Made by a program: the position numbers and the translations under genes
DNA from: Coenobita brevimanus
Lineage: Eukaryota > Arthropoda > Malacostraca > Decapoda > Coenobitidae
Length of the DNA stretch: 64,000 nt
NCBI GenBank assembly: GCA_032717465.1
Contig: JAVRFU010000144.1
Location: forward strand, 248,001-312,000
Direction: 5' to 3'
Shown here: one piece after another, positions 1 through 11,147 of the stretch
How the letters are laid out: each line of letters begins with the position of its first letter
Numbering within the stretch: the first letter of the stretch is position 1
The notes under the pieces: generated by a model
What the model was told of the DNA's origin: nothing
Databases searched by the model: none
The model's input: only the letters and a program-made list of their open reading frames with translations

Positions 1-480
1 ACATTCATCGCCTCCGGCTGGGATTCGCGTGCAAAGCTGAAATCACCACCAACAACACCTCTCCCACAGAATGCGAACACTGCGAGGCCCCCACCTCTCA
101 ACCACTCCTTCACTACCTGCTAAACTGCCCTGCCACATCTCGCCTTCGGGTCAAACCCCCCTACCCTAATCCCGACACACTAAGATCCGAAAATCATCCT
201 ATTCCCCCATGCACGCTCCGCAAGGCAGCCACTAATATCATCGCCACAATACCAACTCGCACCCTCTTAGAAGTGGCACAAGCTGCCCAACCTCCTAAAT
301 AACCCCCCCCCCAAAAAAAAAAAATCAGCAGAAGAACGCAGTGCGCTGCTAAGCCCTAGGGGCACCGCAGTGACATGCCATCTTCCCAGTTACTATACAA
401 GCCCTCCCACACAAACCGGGCTAATAGATGGCCCGGCCTGCACTGAAGGTGCAGAAAACTTTAAACGAACGAACGAACGA
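1..480 (+). mobile_element. 3' end of a LINE (R1/I-like C-terminus)
   Basis: An open frame from base 3 to a TAA at 300-302 encodes the end of a non-LTR ORF2. It has the 'HRLRLGF' box and a CxxC...HxxxxC zinc-binding motif (ECEHCEA, then HYLLNCP), which is typical of the region after RT or RNase H in I, R1 and Jockey-type LINEs. A 3' UTR with C and A runs follows, and the unit ends in a (GAAC)n tail at about 463-480. The 5' part lies outside the window. The clade is uncertain. Confidence 0.65.
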
Positions 481-1133
481 TGCACGAGCTTGCAAACCCA
501 GGCAGCTTTAATAAAATTCTGGGGGAAAGTTGCACACTTAATGGACTACCAATTGTCAAACTCCCCCCTAACCCCCCCTCTGAAAAAATTATACAAGCCA
601 TTCTGCCATCTACAACTAAAAACCTTCTTTCTCCCCCAGCCAATACAAATAAAAAACCTGCTGAATCATCCCTTTACACACAAACCATCCCTATCTCTAA
701 AGAGAAAAACGAAGAGGCTATGGCGCTTGACACACATGAAGATGAACCCATCCCACATGGAATGACATCCCAAAATACCAAACAGACAGTGAATCAGATG
801 AACACCTAAGCTCCTCTGACAAAGACGAAACCGAAAATGACAAGGTAGAGGATTGTAGTCCTCCCCTCAATTTGAAAGTCAAACAAAGAATACAAACAAA
901 GAGAACTAGCCAAAGCTATAAAAGATAACAAAGCCTTATTCATACAAAATAACAACATACTGAATCCAGATTTAGCACTCAACCAACTAAGAATCACCTG
1001 TGAAAAACTAGAAACCTTCCATCTTATTCGGCCAGCTAACACCGAAGAAGAAAGACTTCTCCTTCGCCTAGGGGATCAGCACACAAAGGCTTCCCAACCC
1101 TCTCAGTCCAGACCCCAAAGACATAGACAATGA
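481..1133 (+). pseudogene. LINE-A ORF1 remnant
   Basis: This is the 3' part of a gag-like ORF1, recognised only because it matches 7,224-7,963 of the second copy (for example the 'GSFN' stretch and the acidic, lysine-rich tail). The zinc-knuckle part is absent and the frame is broken several times. It ends where the ORF2 start codon begins at 1,130, the same junction as in the other copy. It makes no protein as it stands. Confidence 0.6.
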
Positions 1134-2154
1134 AAATCATTCAACATAACGTCCTTAATTGGCATGGTCGAAGTCTAGGTCTTAGCAATACCTACCGTAA
1201 TTTAGATCCAGATATCATTCTTATAAATAGCCACGGCACTACCTCACCAAATTCACTCCGTATCCCTGGGTATAAAACACATAGTAAAAACTTTCTCAAT
1301 CGCCCTATGGACGGCACAGCCATTGCACTGAAAAACAATTTACAATACAAAATCATAGACAATTTTATCTCACATCTGATTGCCGTAGAGTTACAAACGC
1401 ACACTGGAAAAATCATTATTGCTACAGTGTACCTCCCCCCTAGCCGCCCTTACCTCCCAAACCCCCGATTTTATTAACTTCTTCAGAAGAACCATCCCTG
1501 TATACCTCATTGGTGATCTTAACGCTAAACACCGCCTCCTGGGCAACAGAAACTCAAACGTCGTAGGAAGACAACTTGCAAGACTCATCCAAGACACCAC
1601 AGTAAGACACATTGGTCCCAACTTTCCTACATTCCTCTCACACAACTCTACCTCCACCCCAGACATAGCTCTTTGCAACCTAACAGCTTATCACAACACC
1701 CATTTCTCTCCCGGCCCTCTCACCACTAGTGATCACACCCCCATAATCGCCACTATCTCCACTGCCCCAATAACCGTCCCCATTCCACTTCGACCTAACG
1801 GCCAACTGGAATGACTTTAAACAAGATATAACCACAACATTTACTTTCATATCCCCGGTGATGGAACACTAGAGGAAATCGATCAATCTCTTGAAAGATG
1901 GTACTCCAACATAAATATTGCAATCAACAACAACATCCCTACAACAACACATAGAACAATCACTACTCCTAAACACATCAGAGACACACAGATCCTCATC
2001 AATCAATACAATGCATTAAGAACTCACTCCCAAACACATGGTTGGACACGAGATCCATTTAGACTATACAATCTACTTCAAACTCAACTACACACATCCC
2101 TTCTAACAGAACACAACACACATTGGGCAAACACTATTGCAAACACCGCCAATC

Positions 2155-2571
2155 GAAGTGGAGGAGCCTCTTCCACCTTCACCACCGCCTGCCGCCATCG
2201 CTCTCTCTTCTTCTCCCCCTCCACCTAAGGAGAACAGGAAGAAACAAAAGAAGAAAGGGGGAAAGACCAAGAGTGACCCCTCCTCCGTTGCTCGCCGAAT
2301 CGAGGCCCTCCTTCCACCACTCTCAGGGACTCGTGATCTCGATGCACGCACGGATGCGGACCTAGAAGAGCTACTCTTCTGCCTCACGGATCCGATCAAC
2401 GACGACGATACACTGCCTCTCGTCTACCAGACTCTGTATCAGAAGATCCGTGAGGCAAACATCACCAACTCCTTCTCTCCATCTGAGGAAGCCGCCATCC
2501 GTGAGGGCATCGGGTTTGATCCACCACGTGCTGCCCTGGTCAACTATATAGCCACCAGACTGCTCTCTTAA
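2155..2571 (+). pseudogene. Element X ORF, C-terminal fragment
   Basis: An open frame without its own start that ends in TAA at 2,569-2,571. It begins in a proline-rich segment, passes a lysine-rich stretch (KENRKKQKKKGGKTK), then an acidic helical region (RRIEALL, DADLEELLFCL, SPSEEAAIREG) and ends NYIATRLLS. The minus-strand copy at 11,156-11,520 encodes nearly the same protein, so this region has stayed recognisable between insertions. I do not recognise the fold. The cold-shock domain seen in the longer copy has been lost by 5' truncation. Confidence 0.7.
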
Positions 2572-2940
2572 CTGCTGAGCCACGCCTGATCCTGTCCTGC
2601 CTTGCTGCTTCGGCTTGCAGTTATTGTCACCGCTATGCTCTCTTTTGAGAGCTTTGTTTTTGCCATTCCTCTGACGGGCTCTCTGTTTGCCCGTGTCCTC
2701 ACCTTATTGTGAGGCAAATATCACACACACAAAAAAAAAAAGCTGCCCTCGTCAACTATATCGCCACCAGACTGCTCTCGTAACTGCTGAGCCACGCCTG
2801 ATCTTGTCCTGCCTTGCTGCTTCGTCTTGCACTTTTTGTCACCACTATGCTCTCGTTTGAGAGCTACGTTGCCACTTCTCTGACGGGCTCTATGTTTGCC
2901 CGTGTCCTCACCATGTTGTGAGGTAAATATCACAACAACA
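2155..2940 (+). mobile_element. Element X copy, 5'-truncated, with doubled 3' end
   Basis: Inserted in LINE-A copy 1 between imperfect 10-bp duplications (accgccaatc at 2,145-2,154, accgtcaatc at 2,941-2,950). It carries the C-terminal third of the element X ORF, then the 3' UTR and an A-rich end at 2,740. A second copy of the last ~200 bp (2,742-2,940) ends in CAA repeats. The second unit is either a further truncated insertion into the A tail of the first or a template-switch duplication. Each 3' UTR contains three hairpins; in the second unit these are GCTCTC/GAGAGC at 2,849-2,864, ACGGGC/GCCCGT at 2,883-2,903 and CCTCAC/GTGAGG at 2,906-2,923. Confidence 0.8.
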
Positions 2941-4589
2941 ACCGTCAATCTTTATAATGATCCCTCCACATTTTGGCGTCAAATAAAAATCCTCTCAGGA
3001 ACTTCAACCCCCGACCCTCATTACGTATTAGATCATCTGGGAAACAGACAACACTCAGCCTCTGAAAAAGAAAGAACACATAGGCGACACTGGGAGTCCA
3101 TCTTTCAAGAGATCGAAGAAGAACAAAACAACAACAGACACGACAATACGGTAAAAGAATTCCTTACCAACAACGCAGATAGATTAACACCGTACCACTC
3201 AGCTCACCCCGATAGATTAGACTCAAACACAATATTTACCACTCCTATCACGGCAGACGAAATTACCTTTATCATCAAGAACTTAAAAAAGACTTGTCCG
3301 GGAGAAAGTGGATATAATAAAACTATACTATCCAATCTCCCCAATATAGCCATTGAAAATTTAAAAAACATATTTAATGCAACCATCTCTGCAGGATATT
3401 TCCCCGACAAATTTAAAGAAGCCATCACAAAACTAATCCCAGAAAAGAACAAGAACCCACATCTCGTAGAGAATTACAGACCCATCTCTCTTTTAGAAGT
3501 CCCTGGAAAGGTACTAGAGAGAATAATTAATAAAAGGCTCAGATTACACCTTGAATCTGAGAATCTGTATAATAAGAATCAATACGGTTTTCGACTACTA
3601 AGGGGCACCACTCAGGCAATTGCAATAGCATCAGAATATATAGCAATAAGTAAATCTAACAAAGGACAATGCCACATCATCCTTAGAGATGTAACAAAAG
3701 CCTTTGACAAGGTGTGGCATTTAGGCCTTAAATATAAATTACTTAATCTCAACCTCCCAACTATAACTAAAAAAATTCTCTGTGATTTTCTTGACGACAG
3801 GAAGGCTAAAATCAAAATAAATAATTGTACAGGTGCTAGCTTTGCTCTGGAAAGCGGGGTTCCTCAAGGGAGCGTACTCTCACCAACTCTCTACTCTATA
3901 TTCACCAGTGACTCCCCACAAGCAACTAGGATCATGAATTCAAGAACTCAAAGCAAAGTCGAGAAAATTAATGAATATGAATCTAAATGGAGAATACAAA
4001 CTAATATAAATAAATTTTCCGTCATCCAACTTGCCAACACCAAAAAAGAACCTTTAATAATTAATGAAGAAATAACAGACTTCAAAGAAGAGGGTAAAAT
4101 ACTTGGGTTTAAACTTAACTCAAGAGGCTATCTTCCCAGTGTACAGGATAGAAAACAAAAAGCCACTGGAGCATTATCCCGCTTACTCAGATTCAAGAAC
4201 ATGCCTACAAAAGTCAAATCCCACCTTGTCAAAGCACTGATCCTCCCCATACTAGAACATCCCCCCATTCCCACACACACCTTCAGCTATACCCAACTTA
4301 AAAAACTACAAATCTTACAAAACAAAGCCCTCAGATTTGCAACTAATCAGCAGTACCCTTACACACTTAACACGGAACAAATACACGCCATAACCAAAAC
4401 CAAACCATTAAACATAAGATTACATAACCAAGCCAAAAAAAAGTTTGGAGTAAAATCGAGGAAATTAACCCCGAAACATACAACGCACTAACTTACAACA
4501 TCAATGAGGAGAATCGCTCTTTTCATAAATGGTTCCCTAGTAAATTAAAAACCACAATAAACAACCATGACCCTATACCAATTTACTAA

Positions 4590-5297
4590 ACTCAACCAAA
4601 ACCGATAAGTGACGCACTGATTTGTATCCAAACTACTCAATCTCACAGTACAAAAAAACCCACCTAATTACGACATAAACCCAAACAACCCAACCAAACC
4701 CTCAAAAAGCTAGCTAGCTAGCTCAATTCAAACATACACAACATATGAACGCACACGCACGCACACCCACGCACACGCACACACGCTCACATCCACACGC
4801 ACACACACAAACATACACAGTCAAAACCACTATATGTACTTACCAAACTAACACAATATACAAAACAAAGCACTTACCTAACTAACTCAATAAACAAAAT
4901 AAAAGCAGTTACCTAACTAATACTATAAACAAAACAAAAGCACGGTGGCCAGCCCACCAACTGTCTACTTCCCCTTCCTTCCTCTTTCTTACTATCCCTT
5001 CCCCTGTTCTCTCTTCTTTCCTCCACCTTCCTATAAAAAAAAAAATAAAAAAATGCGGCGGTGCCCCTCAGTATCGCTCTTGCAGGAGAGGGGTGTACAT
5101 GTAAGTCGGTTAGATCCGTGGCGCCCAACTGTCTACCTGGACGCATCACTGTCCCACACCAGGCACCAGGTTCAGTTACCGCATGTCAGACGGGGAAGGC
5201 AGACGTGTGATACCCAACTCCGCGGCGCCTGGCTGCATGGACACAGCATACCAGTGCCACATTTGCCTCGTTATGACAAGTGAGGAATTTACAGTGT
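4590..5297. other. LINE-A 3' UTR, then unassigned sequence
   Basis: 4,590-5,053 is the 3' UTR of LINE-A copy 1, with a CA-rich tract near 4,744-4,815 and an A-rich end. It matches 10,681-11,144. The stretch 5,054-5,297 is GC-richer. I see no gene, splice structure or repeat in it. Confidence 0.5.
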
Positions 5298-6116
5298 GAT
5301 CTCGCATCTAAGGAGTTCACATCTAACGACACCATTGGACCTCTACCCATATTCGTATCTAACGTGGAAGTTTCCGTCTAACGAAAAAAAAATCCCGGTC
5401 GAGCGCTTCAAATCTGTCGCCGCCTTGGTCTAGTGCGTGGACGGGAAAGATGTTACCCTTTGCTACAGAAACTAAACCAGGAGCTCAGTGAAACCTATGC
5501 AAAGAAAGTAAATGAAAGAAGATAAACAGTTACCGGTATCACCGAATATTTAAACAAACGCCATGAGCTTGGGGAAGTTGTGGCAAATCTCGATCGAAAT
5601 GAAGGATAAGAGTGTGAGTGATAATGGAAATGAAGGATAAGACTGTGAGTGATGTCGATGAAAACATAGGGAATCTTCATGGTGACATTCATGATGACTT
5701 TTCTGGATTTGTTGGGAAGGAAAAGAATGCAGACAAAAAGATAACAAAACTCGGGGAGGCATCGCGAGAGGCAATGGAGAGCGAGAGGTGGGAGGAGGGT
5801 GGTTGTGCTGGTGGCGTAGGTGAGAAGGAGCGGCCCAGTAGCCTTCCTTCCCGCCTCGGATACCACCTTAAGCACCTCATTTATCACTCACAGGTGAGTT
5901 ATCGATATTATTTCTTCTTTATTTTATGTCACTATGTATGATTATATGACAAATTAACGACAATAACTTACATAATGAGTGAAAATAGGGTCAAAATAGG
6001 GGTTAGATCCAGTTTTTACCTATTATAATTTTCCCCATATGTTTATGTATCGGCATCTAATGAAGTCGCATGTAACGAGTGGTTTTTGGTACATATTACT
6101 CGTTAGATGCGAGATC
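5298..6116. mobile_element. Probable DNA transposon / MITE with terminal inverted repeats
   Basis: The ends are 18-bp inverted repeats with one mismatch: gatctcgcatctaaggag at 5,298-5,315 and ctcgttagatgcgagatc at 6,099-6,116. Inside each end the core 'atctaacg' recurs in variants (near 5,322, 5,354 and 5,370 on the left, near 6,053 and 6,069 on the right), like subterminal transposase sites. The interior holds a short open frame (5,618-5,941) with no recognised domain, including a direct repeat around 'gaaatgaaggataag'. No transposase was seen, so it is probably non-autonomous. A target duplication could not be assigned. Confidence 0.5.
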
Positions 6117-6124
6117 TTATTATT

Positions 6125-6392
6125 CAGGGAGTTTCCAAACGCTGCTCTCTCTCATTAGGGCTGCTCCAACATCCACTGCCCTACCTTGTATCTCTTCTAT
6201 AACCCCATCCATATATAGACTGAACAACCATGAGGACATGACACATCCCTATTTCAGTCCAACATTCAAATAGAAAAATTCACTCGGTTCACTATCCACA
6301 CGCACCGCATCCTTAGCACCCTCATAAATACCCTTCACGGCCTTCAGCAACTTCCCATTTTCTCCATATATTCTTAATACTTTCCACAATCC
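6125..6392 (-). pseudogene. LINE reverse transcriptase fragment (downstream half)
   Basis: The minus strand reads 'LWKVLRIYGENGKLL', then 'YLNVGLK*GCVMS' (the Q of the usual QGC box is a TAG stop) and 'LFSLYMDGVIEEI', i.e. RT motifs from the palm. It directly continues the RT fragment at 12,415-12,690, which ends in 'FVDLKKAYDRVDRQ'. The two halves were separated when element X inserted, with the 11-bp duplication ttgtctgtcca left at 6,393-6,403 and 12,404-12,414. RTE-like by motif style. Confidence 0.75.
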
Positions 6393-6403
6393 TTGTCTGT
6401 CCA

Positions 6404-6574
6404 GTTGTTGTTGTTGTTGTTGTGATATTTGCCTCACAACGTGGTGAGGACACGGGCAAACATAGAGCCCGTCAGGGATGTAGCAAAAAGTTGCTCTCAA
6501 AACGAGAGCATAGCGGTGACAAGACTGCAAGACGAGGCAGCCAAGGCAGGACAAGATCAAGCGTGGCTCGGCAG
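6404..6574 (-). other. Element X 3' UTR with three tandem hairpins
   Basis: Three short stems are spaced along the 3' UTR: GCTCTC/GAGAGC (6,493-6,509), ACGGGC/GCCCGT (6,452-6,472) and CCTCAC/GTGAGG (6,432-6,449), followed by the (CAA)n tail. The stems persist in the two tails at 2,530-2,940 and in a diverged tail at 15,061. There one stem has changed on both strands (CCCCAC/GTGGGG), which supports RNA pairing. A role in recognition by a reverse transcriptase is inferred from known LINE/SINE 3' hairpins. Confidence 0.65.
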
Positions 6575-6630
6575 TTACGAGAGCAGTCTGGTGGCTATAT
6601 AGTTGACCAGGGCAGCACGTGGTGGGTCGA

Positions 6631-7963
6631 TTTACATCATCTACTGCCATTCTGAAGACGAAATAGCCACGGAAATCATGAGAAACAACACCTGGGCAAA
6701 GGTCATAAATGTTTCCAAATTTGGCAAGTCCAACCTCCTGAAAATACAATTTCTAGACATAAAAATGGCTCAGAAGGCTCTGGAGGGCATCAAACTATTT
6801 CACCTGTGCATTAGCAATCAACAAATTGAGGCAGAAAAGTTCGTTAACATCTCCACCTGTTTTAAATGTTATGCTTTGGAATCCCACAGCACCAAGAACT
6901 GCCCCAAACCTAAAGACTTCAAAATATGCTCAGAATGCTCATCCACAGACCATACTTGGAAAAACTGCTCTTCTCTAACCAAAAAATGCATAAATTGTGG
7001 AGATCATCACCGCACTTTGGCCATGAAATGTCAGAAGAGGAAGGAAATAGTTAAAAACAAATTGATCACCCCCCAGAACTCTACAACTCGCCTGGGCGTC
7101 ACCTATGCTCAAGCTACGCAACTACCTAATCCTAACAGCCCCCCCCCAGAACCAAAATTGCAGTTTCTCTACTATTCTACATCAGAACACCAAAATTTCT
7201 GAATACATGGTGCTCATTATCAATGCTCATCTGAATGAACTTGCCAATCAAGGCAGCTTTAATTCAACCTTTGAAGAAAGCTGCAAACTACCTCCCCATC
7301 ATACATTTGCCCTCTAACCCTCCCTCAGATAAAATCTTGCAAGCACTCCTACCAACAATAACTAATAACCACCTTACTCTCCCTTCTGCAAACCCTCCTG
7401 GCAGTAACCCACCTTCACCTCCCCCTCAACAACAAGCACCACTCATAGAATCAGAAACCATCTCTACAGCAAACAAAGAACACACTAAAGTCACCACATC
7501 CACTCTACCCCCAGCAGAACCCCCATCACTCCACACAACAGAATTCCTTACCTCAAACACCAACATCTTCGAAGGTGCTACCGCTGTAGACATCCAGGAA
7601 AACGACTCATCGGATGAAGATCTTGACTTCCTAGAAAAAGAAAAAAGAAACAGACAAACAGAGGTGATACTACTGCCATCTATATGGAAACCCAACAAAA
7701 TATACAACATCAGAGAAATAACTAGAGCTTGCAAAGAGAACAAAGCCATGGTTAAAAAGCAACATAAAACACTTCAACAAGATGCAGCACTAGATGAGAT
7801 CAGAGCCATCTCTGAAAAATACAACAACATCCAAGACTCCATCAGAATGGCCGATAACGAGGAAGAGAAATTCCTACTGCACAGCCTAGAAAACCGTAAC
7901 AAATCCACTCTACTCCATAACAATAGATCACAAAGATCCAGAAATGAAAATCCTGCAACATAA
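6631..7963 (+). pseudogene. LINE-A ORF1 (zinc-knuckle, gag-like), frameshifted
   Basis: ORF1 of LINE-A encodes an RNA-binding nucleocapsid-like protein. Codons from about 6,640 carry three CCHC knuckles between 6,857 and 7,045 (CFKCYALESHSTKNC, CSECSSTDHTWKNC, CINCGDHHRTLAMKC), then a Pro-rich region and an acidic, Lys-rich tail. The start is missing. Frameshifts occur at the C run at 7,139-7,147 and again near 7,310, so one product is not encoded today. The last codons overlap the ORF2 start: TAA at 7,961-7,963 against ATG at 7,944. Confidence 0.8.
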
Positions 7964-10680
7964 TGTATTAAACTGGTCAGGCAGAAACCTAGGTCTTATA
8001 AACATCTATAGAACCATTGATCCTGACATTATACTATTAAACAGCCATGGTATATCATCACATTCTACACTAAAAATCCCAGGATATACCTCCCACAAAA
8101 GAAACTCATATAACCGACCAATGGATGGCTCAGCTATAGCCATAAAGAACAACTTAACTTATAAATTACTAGACCATTTCATTTCAGACATGATTGGCGT
8201 AGAAATTTCAACACACACCGGTAAAGTCATAATAGCCACTGTTTATCTTCCACCCAGCCGCCCTTACCTCCCAACCCCCGATTTTATTAACTTATTCAGA
8301 AGAAACATCCCTGTCTACCTCATTGGTGATCTTAATGCTAAACACCGCCTCCTGGGCAACAGAAATTCAAATGTCGTAGGAAGACAACTCGCTAGTCTCA
8401 TTCAAGACACTACAGTAAGACATATTGGCCCCAACTTTCCTACATTCCTCTCACACAACTCCATCTCCACCCCAGACATAGCCCTTTGCAACCTAATAGC
8501 TTACCACAACACCCTTTTTTCTCCAGGCCCTCTCACCACTAGTGATCACACCCCCATAATTGCCACTATCTCCACAGCCCCAATAACCGTCCCCATTCCT
8601 CCCCGACCTAACTTTGCCATGGCCAATTGGAATAACTTTAAACAAGATTTAATCACAACATTTACTAACTTTCATATCCCCGATGATGGTACACTAGAGG
8701 AAATCGATCGATCTCTTGAAAGATGGTACTCCAACATAAATATTGCAATCAACAATAACATCCCTACAACCACACATAGAACAATCACTACTCCTAAACA
8801 CAGCAGAGACACACAGATACTCATCAATCAGTACAACGCATTAAGAACTCACTCCCAAAGACATGGTTGGACACGAGATCACTATAGACGGTACAAACTA
8901 CTCCAAACTCAACTACATACATCCCTCCTAACAGAACACAACACTCATTGGGCAAACACTATTACAAACACTGCCAATCTTTACAACGATCCCTCCACAT
9001 TTTGGCGTAAAATAAAAACCCTCTCAGGAACTTCAACCCCTGAGCCTCATTACATATTAGATCATCTGGGAAACAGACAACACTCAGCCTCTGAAAAAGA
9101 AAGAACACACAGGCGACACTGGGAGTCCATCTTTCAAGAGATCGAAGAAGAACAGAACAACAACAGACACGACAATTTAGTAAAAGAGTTCCTTGCCATC
9201 AACGCAGATAGATTAACACCGTACCATTCAGCTAACCCCGATAGATTAGACTCAGACACAATATTCACCACTCCTATTGCGACAGATGAAATTACCGCTA
9301 TTATTAAGAACTTAAAAAAGACTTGCCCGGGAGAAAGTGGATATAATAAAACTATACTATCCAATCTCCCCAATATAGCCATTGAAAATTTAAAAAACAT
9401 ATTTAATGCAACCATCTCTGCAGGATATTTCCCCGACAAATTTAAAGAAGCCATTATAAAACTAATCCCAAAAAAGAACAAGAACCCACATCTCGTAGAG
9501 AATTACAGACCCATCTCTTTTAGAAGTCCCTGGAAAGGTACTAGAGAGAATAATTAATAAAAGGCTCAGACTACACCTTGAATCTGAGAATCTATACAAT
9601 AAAAATCAATACGGTTTTCGACTACTAAGGGGCACCACTCAAGCAATTGCAATAGCATCAGAACATATAGCAATAAGTAAATCTAACAAAGGACAATGCC
9701 ACACCATCCTTAGAGATGTAACAAAAGCCTTTGACAAGGTGTGGCATTTAGGACTTAAATATAAATTACTTAATCTCAACCTCCCAACTATAACTGAAAA
9801 AATTCTCTGTGATTTTCTTGACGACAGAAAGGCAAAAATCAAAATAAATAATTACACAGGGGCTAGCTTTGCTCTGGAAAGCGGGGTTCCTCAAGGGAGC
9901 GTACTCTCACCAACTCTTTACTCTATTTTCACCAGTGACTCCCCACAAGCAACCCATGGCATCAATATAAGTTACGCTGACGATATTTCCCAAATTATTA
10001 ACTATCCTGGACCATCTAGAAGGATCATGAACTCAAGAACTCAAAGCGAAGTCGAGAAAATTAACGAATATGAATCAAAATGGAAAATACAAACTAACAT
10101 AAATAAATTCTCCGTCATCCAACTTGCCAACACCAAAAAAGAACCTTTGATAATTAACGAAGAAATAACAGACTTCAAAGAAGAGGGTAAAATACTTGGG
10201 TTTAAACTTAACTCTAGAGGCTATCTTCCCAGTGTACAGGATAGAAAACAAAAAGCCACTGGAGCATTATCCCGCTTACTCAGATTCAAGGACATGCCTA
10301 TAAAAGTCAAATCCCACCTTGTCAAAGCACTGATCCTCCCCATACTAGATTACCCACCCATTCCCACACACACCTTCAGCTATACCCAACTTAAAAAACT
10401 ACAAGTCTTACAAAACAAAGCCCTCAGATTTGCAACTAATCAGCAGTACCCTTACACACTTAACACGGAACAAATTCACGCCATAACTAAAACCAAACCG
10501 TTAAACATAAGATTACATAACCAGGCGAAAAAAATCTGGAGTAAAATCGAGGAAATAAACCCTGAAACATACAACGCATTAACTTACAATATCAACGATG
10601 AGAATCGCTCCTTCCACAAATGGTTCCCTAGTAGTCTAAAAACCATATTAAACAACCAAGACCCTATACCAATTTACTAA
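7944..10680 (+). pseudogene. LINE-A ORF2 (endonuclease-RT), one frameshift
   Basis: ATG 7,944 opens the APE endonuclease ('MKILQHNVLNWSGRN', 'VYLIGDLNAKHRLLG', 'TSDHTPIIATIST'), then a linker and the RT: 'PGESGYNKTILSNL', 'ENYRPISF', 'TKAFDKVWHLGLK', 'GVPQGSVLSPTLYS' and the catalytic 'ISYADDISQI' near 9,970. A two-base loss near 9,517 (ctcttttag against ctctcttttag in copy 1) moves the rest into another frame, which runs to TAA 10,678-10,680. The C-terminus has 'LQVLQNKALRFATNQQ', the usual Jockey-type thumb. This is the best guide to the family's coding capacity in the window. Confidence 0.9.
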
Positions 10681-11106
10681 ACTCAACCCAAACTATAAGT
10701 ATCGCACCAACGAATACAAAAACCCCACCTATTTTCGACATAACCCAATTACGACATAAACCCAAACAACCCAACCAAGCCCTCAAAAGCTAGCTCGCTA
10801 GCGCAATTCACACATACAAAACATATGAACACGCACCCACGCACACGCCCACATCCACGCGCACATGCGTACGTGCACGCACGCGCACACAAACATACAC
10901 AGCCATTACCACTACATATACTTACCCAACTAACACAATATACAAAACAAAGCACTTACCTAACTCAACAAACAAAATTGAAGCAGTTATCTAACAAATA
11001 CTATAAACAAAACCAAGCATGGTGGCCAGCCCACCGACTGTCTACTCCCTCTTCCTTCCTCTTTCTTACTATCCCTTCCCCTATTCTCTCTTCTTTCCCC
11101 ACCTTC

Positions 11107-11147
<41 letters not shown>

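Larger units (their letters stand above)
1130..4589 (+). pseudogene. LINE-A ORF2 (endonuclease-RT), copy 1, broken
   Basis: ORF2 of a non-LTR retrotransposon, which nicks target DNA and reverse-transcribes the element RNA. The ATG at 1,130 opens an APE-type endonuclease ('MKIIQHNVLNW', then 'LIGDLNAKH' and 'TTSDHTP'). A frameshift splits it near 1,460. Element X interrupts the linker at 2,155-2,940. RT follows ('ENYRPISLLEV', 'GVPQGSVLSPTLYS'). The catalytic YADD box is missing: about 66 bp present in copy 2 are deleted in frame near 3,927. A one-base insertion in an A run near 4,440 displaces the C-terminus, whose ancestral stop would be at 4,587-4,589. There is no RNase H. Confidence 0.85.
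481..5053 (+). mobile_element. LINE-A copy 1 (Jockey-like, 5'-truncated, degenerate)
   Basis: It aligns over its whole length with LINE-A copy 2 at 6,631-11,144: ORF1 remnant, endonuclease, RT, a CA-rich 3' UTR and an A-rich 3' end at about 5,033-5,053. It begins abruptly after the (GAAC)n tail of the preceding LINE, which implies 5' truncation. A 786-bp retroelement (2,155-2,940) interrupts ORF2. Several frameshifts show it is dead. Confidence 0.85.
6631..11144 (+). mobile_element. LINE-A copy 2 (Jockey-like), near-complete, poly(A) tail
   Basis: A two-ORF non-LTR retrotransposon inserted into element X with an exact 11-bp duplication, tggtgggtcga (6,620-6,630 and 11,145-11,155). It contains most of ORF1, a complete-length ORF2 with YADD, a CA-rich 3' UTR and an uninterrupted 35-nt poly(A) at 11,110-11,144. 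The intact tail and exact duplication suggest a fairly recent insertion. It starts inside ORF1, so it is slightly 5'-truncated. It lacks RNase H, as Jockey elements do. Confidence 0.9.
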
